64,000 bases of DNA, from positions 1,550,001 to 1,614,000 of the forward strand of contig NZ_CP009159.1 in NCBI RefSeq assembly GCF_000739435.1, written 5' to 3'. The position numbers and the translations under genes are program-made. The notes under the pieces are model-generated. The model was given only the letters and a program-made list of their open reading frames with translations, made no database searches and was not told the origin of the DNA. This DNA is from Actinobacillus suis ATCC 33415 (lineage in GTDB: Bacteria > Pseudomonadota > Gammaproteobacteria > Enterobacterales > Pasteurellaceae). Every line of letters begins with the position of its first letter. Within the stretch, counting starts at the first letter, position 1. Of this stretch, positions 31,617-41,788 are shown piece by piece.

Positions 31617-34600
31617 TTACCAGAAGTAACCCATACCGACAGAACCGCCAAGCTCTTTACGTGTATTCGCACTGAAAGACACTTTCACGCCAACACCACT
31701 TGGTAGAGATTGTGAGTAACCTACCGCTACCGCACTTTGGCTTTCATATTGACCCACTGCAGCCGTTACACCTGATTGACCTGCCGGTGCTTGTAATAAA
31801 CCTGCGGTTGCAATTGCTGATGCCGTGCCAGCCTTACGATCTTTATTTAAACGATTTAAACGTTTGTCAAAATCATTACGCGTTTGATTTAACTGGCGCA
31901 CATTTACTGCGTCGCCTGCTTCAACACCATCCGCAACATTAGTAATACGTTTGTTATTCATATTAATGCCGTTGCTATCAATCGTTGGGCCATTCTTAAC
32001 TGAAACCGAATCAGCCGTTACTTTCGCAAAAGTCGGATTATCGATAGTTGCTACAGTAATCGTATTCGCATTTTGAGTGATTGCAATATTCTTACCTGAA
32101 TGTACCGCTACCGTTTCACCCGATTTCACATTATGGGTAGTAACTTTACCATCTGCCGCTTTAGTTGAAACATTCACGCCTTTATTTGCTGCCGCTGCCG
32201 TATCAATCTTCGATTTCACTTCATCAGATAAGCCATATACCACTTTACCTTGACCGTCTGTAGTCACATTTAGATCTGAAGTCGCACCAAAGGTTAAGCT
32301 ATCGCCTTGTTCCAATGTCCAAGTATCCGCTAACGCATCAGAACTTAACGCTGCTTCATTGTTGCTTACGTTGAAGGTATAAGCGGTTGATTTATCTGCT
32401 TTTTCATCAAGTTGTGCTTTATTTACCGCATCTGTACTGTTTGTGCCGGCTGTAACATTACTAATTACTTTATCTGCCGCATCAATACCTGCCGCCGTAA
32501 GTTCCGGACCGTTTGTCACACCAAGTGAAGTCGTTGCAATTGCTTGGTTAGCATTCATTACATTACTATCAATACGTGCAATCTCAGAAGAGCCTGCAAT
32601 AATTTGATCAGTATTTACACGAGCGATATTACCTGTACCTGCAACTAATAAATCAGTATTTACATTTGAAATGTTACCTGTACCTGCAACTAATAAATCC
32701 GCATTTACATTTGAAATATTACCTGTACCACCGACAATTTGATCTGCATTTACACGAGAAATATTACCCGTACCGCCATTAATTTGATCTACATTTACAC
32801 GAGCGACGTCTGTTGTACCTGCAACAATTTGATCTGCATTTACACGTGCAGAGGTTGCTATATCTGCAGTAGATACGACGGCTGATGTCTCAAGGAATGC
32901 TTCCGCCGTAGCACTATCTACACTTTCCAGAACAAGGTTTACCGGATCTACTGTCATCGTCATTAATTCAGGATCTGCGCTGAAATCCTCAAAACTATCT
33001 AATGATCTTCTGCTACGGCTACTTCTAGGCGCTGCTTCAGTATTCTCCGTTTCACTTGTTAAACCCGTGTTACTTACTAACTCTGAAGGAGCAATGTTTG
33101 GATAATAAAGTAATGCATTACTCACTAAAATTTGATATAGCTGTCCACCATTGATTGCATCTGTACTGAATTCAGAAATATCACCAGCAGCTAAATTAGT
33201 AATACCGTTTGAGCTAATTTTCGGCCCATCCGCAACATTAATCGTATTTACTACGTGTAAATTATCTGTATTAACAGTATTTGAAGAGAAACTTGCCGTA
33301 CGGATTCTATTCGCATCAAGCACACCTGAAACCGCTAATGATTCTGTTCTTACACGAGCTGCATCAACAATTCCCGAAGCAGATAATGAACCGGTTCTGA
33401 TACGTGCTGCATCAATCACACCTGAAGCCGCTAATGACCCCGTTCTAACACGGGCAGCATCAATGATACCTGATGCTGCCAAATAATTTGTATTAACTTT
33501 TTCCGCATTTACTTTTGTTGCATTCACTGCGTTTGAAGCCGTTAATGATGCTGTATTAACTTGTGTTGCATTCACTGCATCTGACGCTGTTAATGAAGCG
33601 GTGTTAATTTGTGTTGCATTTACTGCCGCTTTCGCGGTAATTGAGTCGGTGTTTACTTGCGTTGCATTTACCGCTTTCGCATCAACTGTTGTTGATTTCA
33701 CATTTTCCGCATTCACTTTTTGTGAATTTACTGCATTTGAAGCAGTTAACGATGCCGTATTAATTTGCGTTGCATTCACCGCATCTGATGCTGTTAATGA
33801 TGCTGTATTAATTTGTGTCGCATTTACCGCATCTGATGCCGTTAATGACGCTGTGTTAATTTGGGTCGCATTTACTGCCGCTCTTGCTGTAATTGAGTCG
33901 GTGTTTACTTGCGTTGCATTTACCGCTTTCGCATCAACTGTTGTGGATTTCACGTTTTCCGCATTCACTTTTTGTGAATTTACTGCATTTGAAGCAGTTA
34001 ACGATGCCGTATTAATTTGCGTTGCATTCACCGCATTTGATGCTGTTAATGATGCTGTATTAATTTGTGTTGCATTTACTGCATCTGACGCTGTTAATGA
34101 AGCGGTGTTAATTTGTGTTGCATTTACTGCCGCTCTTGCTGTAATTGAGTCGGTGTTTACTTGTGTGCTATTAACTGTTTTTGCATCAATTTCATTGGTA
34201 CTTACAGTAAAAGTATTTAAGCGATTCGTATTTGAAGTTGTCGCATTTACAACATTTGCTGCAACATTCAACGCATTTACCTGTGCAGAATTAACCGCTT
34301 CTGAAGCTGTTAAGGCAATTGTGTTTACTTTTGTTGCATTTACTGCGCCTGAGGCCGTAAGACCAGCCGTATTGATTTGCGTTGCATTTACTGCTCCTGC
34401 AGCTGTTAACGAAGCAGTATTAATTTGAGTTGCATTTACCGCACCTGATGCAGTAATAGAACCTGTATTAATTTGAGTTGTATTAATTGCATCGCTACCT
34501 AATGTTGTAGTACGTACTGATGAAAATACTACATTATCAGCAGAAGAAATATTTAATGTATTTCCTTGTGCAGCAAGATTTAAATTATTATCTGAATAAC

Positions 34601-34720
34601 TTTATTTAAGTTATCGGCAGTAACCGTTGCCGTTGTTAATTCATTTGCCATTGATGTTGTATAAAGAGACGATAAAGCTAATGCAATTATCGTTTTACTC
34701 ATTTTTTTATTTACATACAT
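31617..34720 (-). pseudogene. Trimeric autotransporter adhesin (YadA type), frameshifted
   Basis: Surface adhesin of about 1034 codons, read in two frames. The ATG at 34718-34720, after GAGGTGGG, opens a signal peptide (ending TTSMA before NELTTATV) but hits a stop after about 46 codons. The remaining reading frame is open from about 34605 to the end, and total length lacks one base of a multiple of three, so one base was lost near 34598-34607. The passenger has many 16-residue repeats (VNATQINTASLTAS), then 15-residue Gly-rich repeats (GTGNISNVNADLLVA), neck-like segments (RITNVADGVEAGDAVNVRQL) and a C-terminal YadA anchor ending in GMGYFW. Binding partner unknown. Confidence 0.88.
33330..34490 (-). 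repeat. Tandem 48-base repeats in the adhesin gene
   Basis: Within the coding sequence, 48-base units (16 codons, e.g. VNATQINTASLTASDA) follow each other, with a larger block containing NSQKVNAENVKSTTVDAK occurring twice (around 33655-33740 and 33920-33990). Such identity allows copy-number change by recombination. Confidence 0.85.
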
Positions 34721-35024
34721 ATTCCCACCTCAAATTAAGGAATTTGATTTCTTTCAGTTAAATTTCATTCATTCTTTATCAAATTAATCGTAAACAACAT
34801 TCAATCTTATTTAGATAAATAATCTAATAAAGAACTAAATGAATATATACCTTTTAATCTATATTTACTAACTAATCGGATCTCCACTATAAAAATATAT
34901 TCTTTATTACACATCGGATTTGCTTGGCTATCTTTACAAAACAAATAACTACTTTTTTTATGGATTTATGATAGAATCAGCGCCATATCTGTAAAATACT
35001 TGACTAAATTAAAAGGAAATTATA
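34721..35024. promoter_or_regulatory. Divergent promoter region adhesin / ABC importer
   Basis: About 300 very AT-rich bases without a gene. TGATAGAAT (34969-34977) is a good extended -10 for the importer operon, about 45 bases before its ATG. No clear NikR (GTATGA-N16-TCATAC), Fur or CRP site was found. Confidence 0.5.
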
Positions 35025-36599
35025 ATGAAAAAATGGCTGTTCCCATTACTTGCAACTACACTATTTACTGTGGGTTGTGAAGATAAATCGGTTTCTCAAA
35101 ACATCCAACAAGACACTAAAAAAACTGAAACAAATGAATTAAAAAACAATGAGTTAACACAAGTTACCGTTATTGCGCCTTGGGAGCTAAATAGCTTACA
35201 CCCGACTCAATCCGGTGTTATTTTCCAGCGAATGAACTTAGCAGAGACCTTAGTTGAAGCAAATGAAAAAGGAGAGTTAATCCCTGGGCTTGCGACTGAA
35301 TGGAAAAGCAATAAAGATGCAACGGAATGGACTTTCACCTTACGAGATGCCACCTTCCATAACGGCGAAAAATTAAATGCTCAAATTGTTGTAAAGAATT
35401 TAAATTTAGTAATGAATCAACCAAGCATTCTAAAAAAGGCATTTATTAAAGAAATTAATGTTTTAAATCAGAATCAATTAAAATTTAAATTAACAAAATC
35501 TTTTGTACCATTCCCTGCATTTTTAACACATTATTCAACAATTATTTTAGCTGAAGAATCATTTAATGAAAAAAATGAAGTTGTTAAATTAATTGGAACA
35601 GGTGCATTTAAAGCAAATAAAATTGAAGCACCACAAAAAATAGAGGCTATTCGCTTTGAACAATATTGGGGAGAAAAACCAAAAGTTATTCATGCCAATT
35701 ATTTAGCAAGCAGCCGTAGCGAAACGCGTGTATTAATGGCTCAAAGCGATGCAAGTTCATTAGTGTTTAACTTAGATACGGCGAGTGTCGCACGTTTAAA
35801 AACTAATCCTGATTTGACTGTCACCACTGGTTCTATCGCTCGTACTATTCAAATGAAAATGGATGTGGCAAAACCGTTTTTTAAAGACTTAGCAATTCGC
35901 CAAGCGCTTTCACAGGCAATCAATCGTAAAGCGATTGCTGAACAAGTTTTAAAAATCGAAGATGGCATAGCGGATCAAATTCTACCGAAAGCCTTTGCTG
36001 ATTGGCGTGTGGAAAGTAAAGATGAAACTGTTGATATTGCAACAATTAAACAAAATTTAATCTCGGCCGGCTACCAATTTAATGATGAAGGCAAATTAAC
36101 CAATAAAGAAGGAAAACCATTCAGCTTTACTTTAAGAACCTTCTCGGATCGTCCGGAATTGCCGATTATTGCGACTATTTTACAAGCACAATGGAAACAA
36201 ATCGGAATTGATGTAAATGTATCGGTCGGAAACTTTAGTGAAATCCCTGCCGGTCATAAAGACGGTAGCTTAGAAATGGCGCTATATGCGCTGAACTATG
36301 GTAAAACTATCGATCCATTCGGTGTAATCGTGCAAGATTATGCCAAAGGCGGTAGTGATTGGGGTGTGATGAACTGGAGCAACGACCAATTGGCGCAAAC
36401 CTTAGAGAAAATCGAAACAGAACGTGATCCGCAACAAGCTAAACAGTTAAAGCAAACTGTTAGCCAAATCATTCACGATGAGTTGCCGATTATTCCGGTA
36501 GTGTATTATCAGCAAAATGTGGCTACACATAATGAGTTGAAAGGCGTTACACTCGACCCATTCGAAAGAAGATTCTTTTTAGAAAGACTTACAAAATAA
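35025..36599 (+). CDS. ABC importer substrate-binding lipoprotein (nickel/peptide family)
   Basis: 524 residues with a type II signal peptide (TVGC, Cys18) and a family 5 solute-binding fold: LVEANEKGELIPGLATEWK and WTFTLRDATFHNGEKLNA are conserved. The segment RTFSDRPELPIIA resembles the RxYxxRPELP region of nickel- or metallophore-binding members (NikA, YntA, CntA) more than dipeptide binders. Metal or metal-chelate uptake is therefore the best guess; short peptides remain possible. It heads a four-gene operon. Confidence 0.82.
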   Translation: MKKWLFPLLATTLFTVGCEDKSVSQNIQQDTKKTETNELKNNELTQVTVIAPWELNSLHPTQSGVIFQRMNLAETLVEANEKGELIPGLATEWKSNKDATEWTFTLRDATFHNGEKLNAQIVVKNLNLVMNQPSILKKAFIKEINVLNQNQLKFKLTKSFVPFPAFLTHYSTIILAEESFNEKNEVVKLIGTGAFKANKIEAPQKIEAIRFEQYWGEKPKVIHANYLASSRSETRVLMAQSDASSLVFNLDTASVARLKTNPDLTVTTGSIARTIQMKMDVAKPFFKDLAIRQALSQAINRKAIAEQVLKIEDGIADQILPKAFADWRVESKDETVDIATIKQNLISAGYQFNDEGKLTNKEGKPFSFTLRTFSDRPELPIIATILQAQWKQIGIDVNVSVGNFSEIPAGHKDGSLEMALYALNYGKTIDPFGVIVQDYAKGGSDWGVMNWSNDQLAQTLEKIETERDPQQAKQLKQTVSQIIHDELPIIPVVYYQQNVATHNELKGVTLDPFERRFFLERLTK

Positions 36600-36618
36600 C
36601 ATTATCAAATTAGCGTTT

Positions 36619-36666
36619 AAAACACGGAAAACAGCACAGACTCTTGGGCAAATTTCCGTGTTTTTT
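36619..36666 (+). terminator. Attenuator-like hairpin inside the importer operon
   Basis: Arms AACACGGAAA (36621-36630) and TTTCCGTGTT (36653-36662) are perfect complements followed by T residues. Placed between the binding protein and the permeases, it would make most transcripts stop after the binding protein, giving the excess usual for such operons. Confidence 0.7.
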
Positions 36667-36687
36667 AATGAATTCATGGTTAGAAAT

Positions 36688-37635
36688 ATGCTTAATATTA
36701 TTTTTAGACGACTACTGCAAATTATTTTAGTGGTTTGGTCGGTTGGTACTCTCACTTTTATTCTGACTCGACAGCTCTCGGGGGATATGGCTTATCGTAT
36801 AGCGGCAAGTCGTTACGGTTATGATCAAGCTGATAGTGCTGCTGCCGAATTAGTACGCGCCGAATTAGGACTAGACCAACCGTGGTGGCAAAGCTACGGA
36901 AGCTGGTTACTCGACCTTTTACAACTTAATTTAGGTAAATCCTTAGTTACCGGAGATTTAGTCTGGAACGAAATTGCCCATCAATTCGGGCATACACTTA
37001 GTCTTGCTATTGTTGCGCTCGTTATGGCAATTATGATTGGTCCGATTCTTGGTGTGCTTGCCGCTCGCAAAGAAAATGGCTTTTTTGACCGCTTCACCCT
37101 CGTATTTAGCACTCTGTTTCGTTCCGTACCAGCATTTATTATCGCCATCGGACTAATTACGCTCTTTTCGGCAACATTACACTGGCTACCAGCCGGCGGT
37201 TACGGGAAATGGCAACATTTTGTTTTACCGGCATTTACGCTCGCATTAGGGCTGAGTGCCGTTTCGGTACGTGTTACTCGTGCGGCAATGTTACAGGTAA
37301 AACAATCCGAATATTACCAATTCGCTCGTTTAAAAGGGCTTTCAAAATGGCAAACTTTTACTCGCCACGGTATCCGCAATATCGCTATTCCAGTAATTGC
37401 TTACCATGCCGTACAGCTGGTTTATTTGATTGAAGGAGTGGTTGTAGTAGAAAGTCTCTTCGCTTGGCCAGGTAGTGGACACGCCTTAGTGCATGCCGTT
37501 ATTGCTAGAGACGTGCCAATGATCCAAGGTACTTCTCTCGTGATGGGCGGTTTATTTGTCCTGTTAAATATGTGTGCAGATATGCTAAGTGCATGGATTG
37601 ATCCTCGAATTACTAATAAACGTCATGGAGAATAA
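36688..37635 (+). CDS. ABC importer permease 1 (NikB/DppB type)
   Basis: Inner-membrane permease with about six helices. It starts MLNIIFRRLLQIILVVWSV, typical of DppB/NikB; I prefer the ATG at 36688 (315 residues), but ATG 36676 or GTG 36658 are possible because no strong ribosome site marks one. The conserved EAA-type loop is YYQFARLKGLSKWQTFTRHGIRN. The end overlaps the ribosome site of the next gene. Confidence 0.88.
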   Translation: MLNIIFRRLLQIILVVWSVGTLTFILTRQLSGDMAYRIAASRYGYDQADSAAAELVRAELGLDQPWWQSYGSWLLDLLQLNLGKSLVTGDLVWNEIAHQFGHTLSLAIVALVMAIMIGPILGVLAARKENGFFDRFTLVFSTLFRSVPAFIIAIGLITLFSATLHWLPAGGYGKWQHFVLPAFTLALGLSAVSVRVTRAAMLQVKQSEYYQFARLKGLSKWQTFTRHGIRNIAIPVIAYHAVQLVYLIEGVVVVESLFAWPGSGHALVHAVIARDVPMIQGTSLVMGGLFVLLNMCADMLSAWIDPRITNKRHGE

Positions 37636-37637
37636 TA

Positions 37638-38423
37638 ATGAATAAAATGACATTCAGCCAAAAAGTCGGTGCAGCGATTCTTGCCGTGTTGCTTGCTTTT
37701 GCCTTTTTACAGCCCTATTTTTATCCAATGGATATTGGCTTCCAAGATCTGACAACGATTCTCGCCAAACCTGGTGAACTTGCGTGGTTTGGCACGGATC
37801 ACCTCGGGCGAGATATGCTAGCCCGCCTTGCTTCGGCGATTCGTTTATCATTCGGTCTATCTCTTTTTAGTGTATTTTGTGCATTAGTTGCCGGGCTGGT
37901 ATTTGGTATTCTAGCCGGCTTTTTCGGTGGATGGGTGGATCGACTATTCAGCTTTATTTGCGATTTAGTGATGGCTCTCCCCGGCTTATTACTCATTCTA
38001 TTATTTGCTTCATTGTCCCCAGGGTCATTTTGGACGCTTTATTTAGGTATCGCTTTAGTGATGTGGGTGGAGTTTTTCCGTGTGATTCGAGCGGTCAGTC
38101 AAACTCTAGCTTCCAGTGCTGAAATCGAATCTTCTCGCTTAATGGGAATGGGATTAGTTTATAGCTTTAAACGCCATCTTTTACCACGTTTACTACCGCT
38201 TATTGTAACCCTAAGCGCTTTCTCGCTAGGTAATGCCATTCTGGCATTGGCAACACTCGGTTTTGTGAATGTGGGACTACGTCCACCTACAGCTGAATTA
38301 GGTTTAATGATGACTGAATTATTTCCTTACTATTATGAAGCCCCTTGGATCTTTATGCAGCCGGTGATTGCTGTCTTTTTAATGGTTCTCAGCCTTCAAC
38401 TTTTATCAGGGAGAGTAAAATAA
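37638..38423 (+). CDS. ABC importer permease 2 (NikC/DppC type)
   Basis: 261 residues with about five or six membrane helices. GTDHLGRDMLARLASAIRLS is the family signature of DppC/NikC, and the EAA loop is ESSRLMGMGLVYSFKRHLLP. GGAGAATAATA precedes the ATG. The stop overlaps the next start (TAATG at 38421-38425), so translation is coupled to the ATPase. Confidence 0.92.
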   Translation: MNKMTFSQKVGAAILAVLLAFAFLQPYFYPMDIGFQDLTTILAKPGELAWFGTDHLGRDMLARLASAIRLSFGLSLFSVFCALVAGLVFGILAGFFGGWVDRLFSFICDLVMALPGLLLILLFASLSPGSFWTLYLGIALVMWVEFFRVIRAVSQTLASSAEIESSRLMGMGLVYSFKRHLLPRLLPLIVTLSAFSLGNAILALATLGFVNVGLRPPTAELGLMMTELFPYYYEAPWIFMQPVIAVFLMVLSLQLLSGRVK

Positions 38424-39826
38424 TGGCACTATTACGCATTGAGAATGTTGGAGTAAAAACTAGCACAGGTTTAACCTTAGTTGAGCCGATAAGTTTAACG
38501 CTAGAACAAGGTAAAAATATCACGATTCTCGGTGAAACCGGCTCAGGGAAAAGCCTGTTAATTCAGGCAATTATGGGTGCTTTGCCAGAAGGACTTGAAG
38601 CAAGCGGTCAAATTTTTGTAGAAAATAGCAAAACCGAAAACACACAGCTAGAATCGCTTTGGGGTAAAACCTTGGTAATGTTGCCACAAGAGCCTCGCCG
38701 TTCTCTTGACCCAATTATGACGATTGGTAAACAGCTTTGGGAAAGTTTTTTCTTCGTAGCTAAAAAAGATAAACAAGCGGCAAAAACCGAAGGAACAAAC
38801 ACTCTTGAGCATTTGGGCTTAAAAGCATGGGAAACTGCATATCCGCACCAACTCTCCGGCGGTATGGCTCAACGAGCTTCTTTCGCTGTCGCTACGGCAG
38901 CCGGCGGTAAAATTTTATTAGCTGATGAGCCAACCAAAGGGCTCGATCAAAAAAGCAAAACCAATGTGATCCAATTACTAAAACAGACTTATCAGAATCA
39001 AGGCGGTTTGCTCACTATCACACACGATATTGAAGTTGCCGAACAATTAGGTGGCGAAATCTTAGTGATGAGAAAAGGGCAGTTATTAGAAAAAGGTGCT
39101 GCGGAAACATCGCTTGCTAACCCGCAACATTCGTACACCAAAGCCTTGATTGCCGCCGATCCGAAACATTGGCAAGCGGTCGAAAATTCGCAAAATTTTG
39201 CAAAAAATCAACCGCTTGTCTCGGTAAAACATCTGAGTGTTGCACGAGGTAAACGAACACTTTTCAGCGAACTTTCATTTGACTTACACCAAGGCGAAAT
39301 CTTAGGTGTTGTCGGACATAGCGGTATCGGCAAAAGTACGCTCGCTGATGTGTTATGTGGTTTGCTTAAGCCTAAATCAGGCGAAGTAATTTGGCACAGC
39401 CAGCAACATAAAAAACACCAGGTATTGAAACTGTACCAAGATCCACCGGAAGCCTTTGCACCGACAGTCAGTTTACAAACACTTTTGGATGACGTGGTTA
39501 ATAAACATAAGTTAGATCGTTCGCAAATTCCAACTTTACTGCAACAACTGGCTCTTTCTCCGGAAATTCTCACCCGTAATGCAGAAAACGTCTCAGGTGG
39601 TGAATTGCAACGTGTTGCGATCTTACGTGCATTATTGCTTGAGCCGGTGTTACTTTTTGCCGATGAAGTGACTTCTCGCTTAGATCCGATCACGCAAAAA
39701 GAGACGATTGAGTTATTAATCAATCAATGTCGCCAACGCAAATGTGCATTAGTGATTGTTAGCCATGATCCATATTTAATTGAGAAAAGCTGCGATAAAG
39801 TGATTGATTTAACTCAGTTTATTTAA
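38423..39826 (+). CDS. ABC importer ATPase with two fused nucleotide-binding domains
   Basis: 467 residues holding two complete ATPase domains in place of the separate D and F (or D and E) subunits. Domain 1: Walker A GETGSGKS, signature LSGGMAQR, Walker B LLADEPTKG. Domain 2: Walker A GHSGIGKS, signature VSGGELQR, Walker B LLFADEVTSRLD. I start it at MALLRIEN (38423), overlapping the permease stop. Linker residues near 255-275 contain two uptake signals (39176, 39211), showing how readily these are tolerated in a domain joint. Confidence 0.9.
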   Translation: MALLRIENVGVKTSTGLTLVEPISLTLEQGKNITILGETGSGKSLLIQAIMGALPEGLEASGQIFVENSKTENTQLESLWGKTLVMLPQEPRRSLDPIMTIGKQLWESFFFVAKKDKQAAKTEGTNTLEHLGLKAWETAYPHQLSGGMAQRASFAVATAAGGKILLADEPTKGLDQKSKTNVIQLLKQTYQNQGGLLTITHDIEVAEQLGGEILVMRKGQLLEKGAAETSLANPQHSYTKALIAADPKHWQAVENSQNFAKNQPLVSVKHLSVARGKRTLFSELSFDLHQGEILGVVGHSGIGKSTLADVLCGLLKPKSGEVIWHSQQHKKHQVLKLYQDPPEAFAPTVSLQTLLDDVVNKHKLDRSQIPTLLQQLALSPEILTRNAENVSGGELQRVAILRALLLEPVLLFADEVTSRLDPITQKETIELLINQCRQRKCALVIVSHDPYLIEKSCDKVIDLTQFI

Positions 39827-39869
39827 TACTTCAGAAAATAGCTGATTTATACTAACGAATCATAGCAAC

Positions 39870-39931
39870 AAGCGGTCGTTTTTGATGAAAGCTTTGCAAA
39901 AATTGCTTTGTTCTCTTAAAAACGACCGCTT
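39870..39931. terminator. Bidirectional uptake-sequence terminator importer / recN
   Basis: Perfect 14-base arms AAGCGGTCGTTTTT and AAAAACGACCGCTT with a second small stem in the loop, between convergent genes. Confidence 0.8.
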
Positions 39932-39953
39932 ATTTTTATTTTATTCGCTGATA

Positions 39954-41627
39954 TTATTCAACTAAGTCTAACATCTCCTGTGCATTAGCAAGCACCGCAT
40001 CAGTAATCTTACTTCCGCCTAATAATCTTGCTAAGGCCTGGACTCGTTCCGCTTGAGTTAATAGCGACATTTGAGTTTCCGTCTGATTATTTTCCACATA
40101 CTTTTGTACATTGAAATGGTGATGACCGTAACTTGCCACCTGCGGCAAATGGGTTACACAAAGTACCTGACATTTCTTACCTAATTGGCGTAACAGCTTA
40201 CCAACTGTGGTTGCTGTCGGGCCGCTAATCCCAACATCTACCTCATCAAAAATAATTGTCGGTGTGGATAATTTATTTGCCGTCAACACCTGTACCGCCA
40301 AGGAAATACGGGATAACTCACCACCGGAAGCTATCTTGGCTAACGGCTGAGCCTGTTGCCCTAAATTACTGCGCAAATTAAATTCAACAGCATCAGCTCC
40401 GTTACTCGATAGCTTTTTACCGTCGTGTTGTACATCAATAAAAAACTCACCGTTTTCCATTGAAAGATGTTTGATTTGTGCGGTCACTTGCTCCGCTAAT
40501 TTTTTACCTGCCTCAAGACGCTTTTGGTAAATTTGCTCAGCCAACTGAATGGATTGCTGGTAAGCGGTTTGCTCCTCTGCTATTAACTGTTCTTCATTTC
40601 CGGCAAAATCCACCAACTTTTGTAATTCATCTTGGAGTAGCGAATGATGTTGCCATAAGTTTTCCGGCAATACATGGTGCTTGCGAGCTAATTGAATCGT
40701 TTTACTGATACGTCCATCTAATTCATTTAATAAATCCGGATCTTGCTCTATTTTGCTGGCTAAATCACTTACTTCAGAACTAGCTTCCTGAACTTGAATA
40801 AGTGATTCATTTAGCATATTTAGTGCTGATTGATAACGTGAATCAACTTCGACTAAATCTTCTAAATGACGAATTGCCTTATATAACATTGAATCGACAT
40901 TTAATTCATTTTCGCTCAGTAAATCTGTCACCCCTTGGGATAATGCGGTTAATGCTTCTGAATTGGATAATCGGCTATGCGTTTCTTCCATTTCCTCAAA
41001 TTCACCTTGCTTAATCGCGAACTCATCTAGCTCATCCACTTGGTATTGCAATAGCTGTTTACGAGCTTCATTCTCTTGGCATTGTTGGCGAAAGTTTTTA
41101 ACTTGCTGATGTAATTTCTTCCAACAATAGTATTGGCTACTCATTTCATTCAACAAGCTATGGATACCTGCATAGTTATCCAATACCTCCAACTGATACT
41201 CACTTTTTAATAATAATTGCGGTGCGTGCTGCCCATTCAAATGAATCAGATATTGGCCTAACTCTCGCAGTTGAGAAATTGGTAACGGGCGATTATTCAC
41301 GAATGCTTTAGAACGCCCTTCTTGATTAATCATACGGCGTAAAATACATTCTTGCGGGTTATCTTCATCTAACAACTCGTGTTGCTGTAGCCACGAATAA
41401 GCAGGGCTAGTCGGTTGCATAATAAAAGTTGCGGTAATATCCGCTTTATCTGCACCATTACGAATCATGCTACTTTCCGAACGATAGCCGAGGCAAAGGC
41501 TTAACGCATCAATCGCAATGGACTTACCGGCACCGGTTTCGCCAGTAATGACCGACATTCCTTCATTCAGTTCTAACGTTAAGTGACGAACAATCGCAAA
41601 ATTATTAACCGTTAATTGAGTGAGCAT
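39954..41627 (-). CDS. recN: DNA repair ATPase RecN
   Basis: SMC-like protein for double-strand break repair. 557 residues with Walker A GETGAGKSIAID, a central coiled-coil region (about 150-370), and the ABC signature and Walker B near the end (KIASGGELSRISLA, TIIFDEVDVG). It is preceded by a perfect LexA box, so it belongs to the SOS regulon here too. In E. coli recN follows nadK; here it stands next to the dcw cluster. Confidence 0.97.
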   Translation of the reverse strand: MLTQLTVNNFAIVRHLTLELNEGMSVITGETGAGKSIAIDALSLCLGYRSESSMIRNGADKADITATFIMQPTSPAYSWLQQHELLDEDNPQECILRRMINQEGRSKAFVNNRPLPISQLRELGQYLIHLNGQHAPQLLLKSEYQLEVLDNYAGIHSLLNEMSSQYYCWKKLHQQVKNFRQQCQENEARKQLLQYQVDELDEFAIKQGEFEEMEETHSRLSNSEALTALSQGVTDLLSENELNVDSMLYKAIRHLEDLVEVDSRYQSALNMLNESLIQVQEASSEVSDLASKIEQDPDLLNELDGRISKTIQLARKHHVLPENLWQHHSLLQDELQKLVDFAGNEEQLIAEEQTAYQQSIQLAEQIYQKRLEAGKKLAEQVTAQIKHLSMENGEFFIDVQHDGKKLSSNGADAVEFNLRSNLGQQAQPLAKIASGGELSRISLAVQVLTANKLSTPTIIFDEVDVGISGPTATTVGKLLRQLGKKCQVLCVTHLPQVASYGHHHFNVQKYVENNQTETQMSLLTQAERVQALARLLGGSKITDAVLANAQEMLDLVE

Positions 41628-41668
41628 AAAACACCTGTAAAAATATATCCTGTATAGATATATACTAT

Positions 41669-41688
41669 AACTGTTTTTTTAAACAGTA
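41669..41688 (-). promoter_or_regulatory. LexA (SOS) box of recN
   Basis: CTGT-N8-ACAG (41671-41686) with flanking AA/TA, 42 bases upstream of recN. A second, degenerate CTGT-N8-ATAC lies at 41650-41665. recN of E. coli also has more than one LexA box. Confidence 0.82.
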
Positions 41689-41734
41689 AAGTATTTTTGC
41701 AAGATTTTTGCTAAATCCGACCGCTTGCCATAAA

Positions 41735-41768
41735 AAAATCCTCGCTGATTTTCATCAACGAGGATTTT
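41735..41768 (-). terminator. lpxC terminator, end of the dcw cluster
   Basis: Ten-base perfect stem AAAATCCTCG / CGAGGATTTT, followed on the minus strand by a U run. It lies just downstream of lpxC. Confidence 0.9.
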
Positions 41769-41788
41769 CAAACTAATTAATCTTACTA

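Noticed and set aside
33601..34428. Open frame on the plus strand opposite the adhesin repeats (about 275 codons, repetitive CVAFTA pattern)
   Set aside because: It is the mirror of the 48-base repeats read backwards; its repeats follow from the adhesin and it has no start signal.
33540..34450. Regularly repeated units that could suggest a CRISPR array
   Set aside because: The units abut without unique spacers and keep the adhesin frame, so they are coding tandem repeats.
34721..35024. Search for a NikR or Fur operator before the ABC importer
   Set aside because: No GTATGA/TCATAC pair or Fur-like 19-mer could be seen; nickel control is not supported by sequence.
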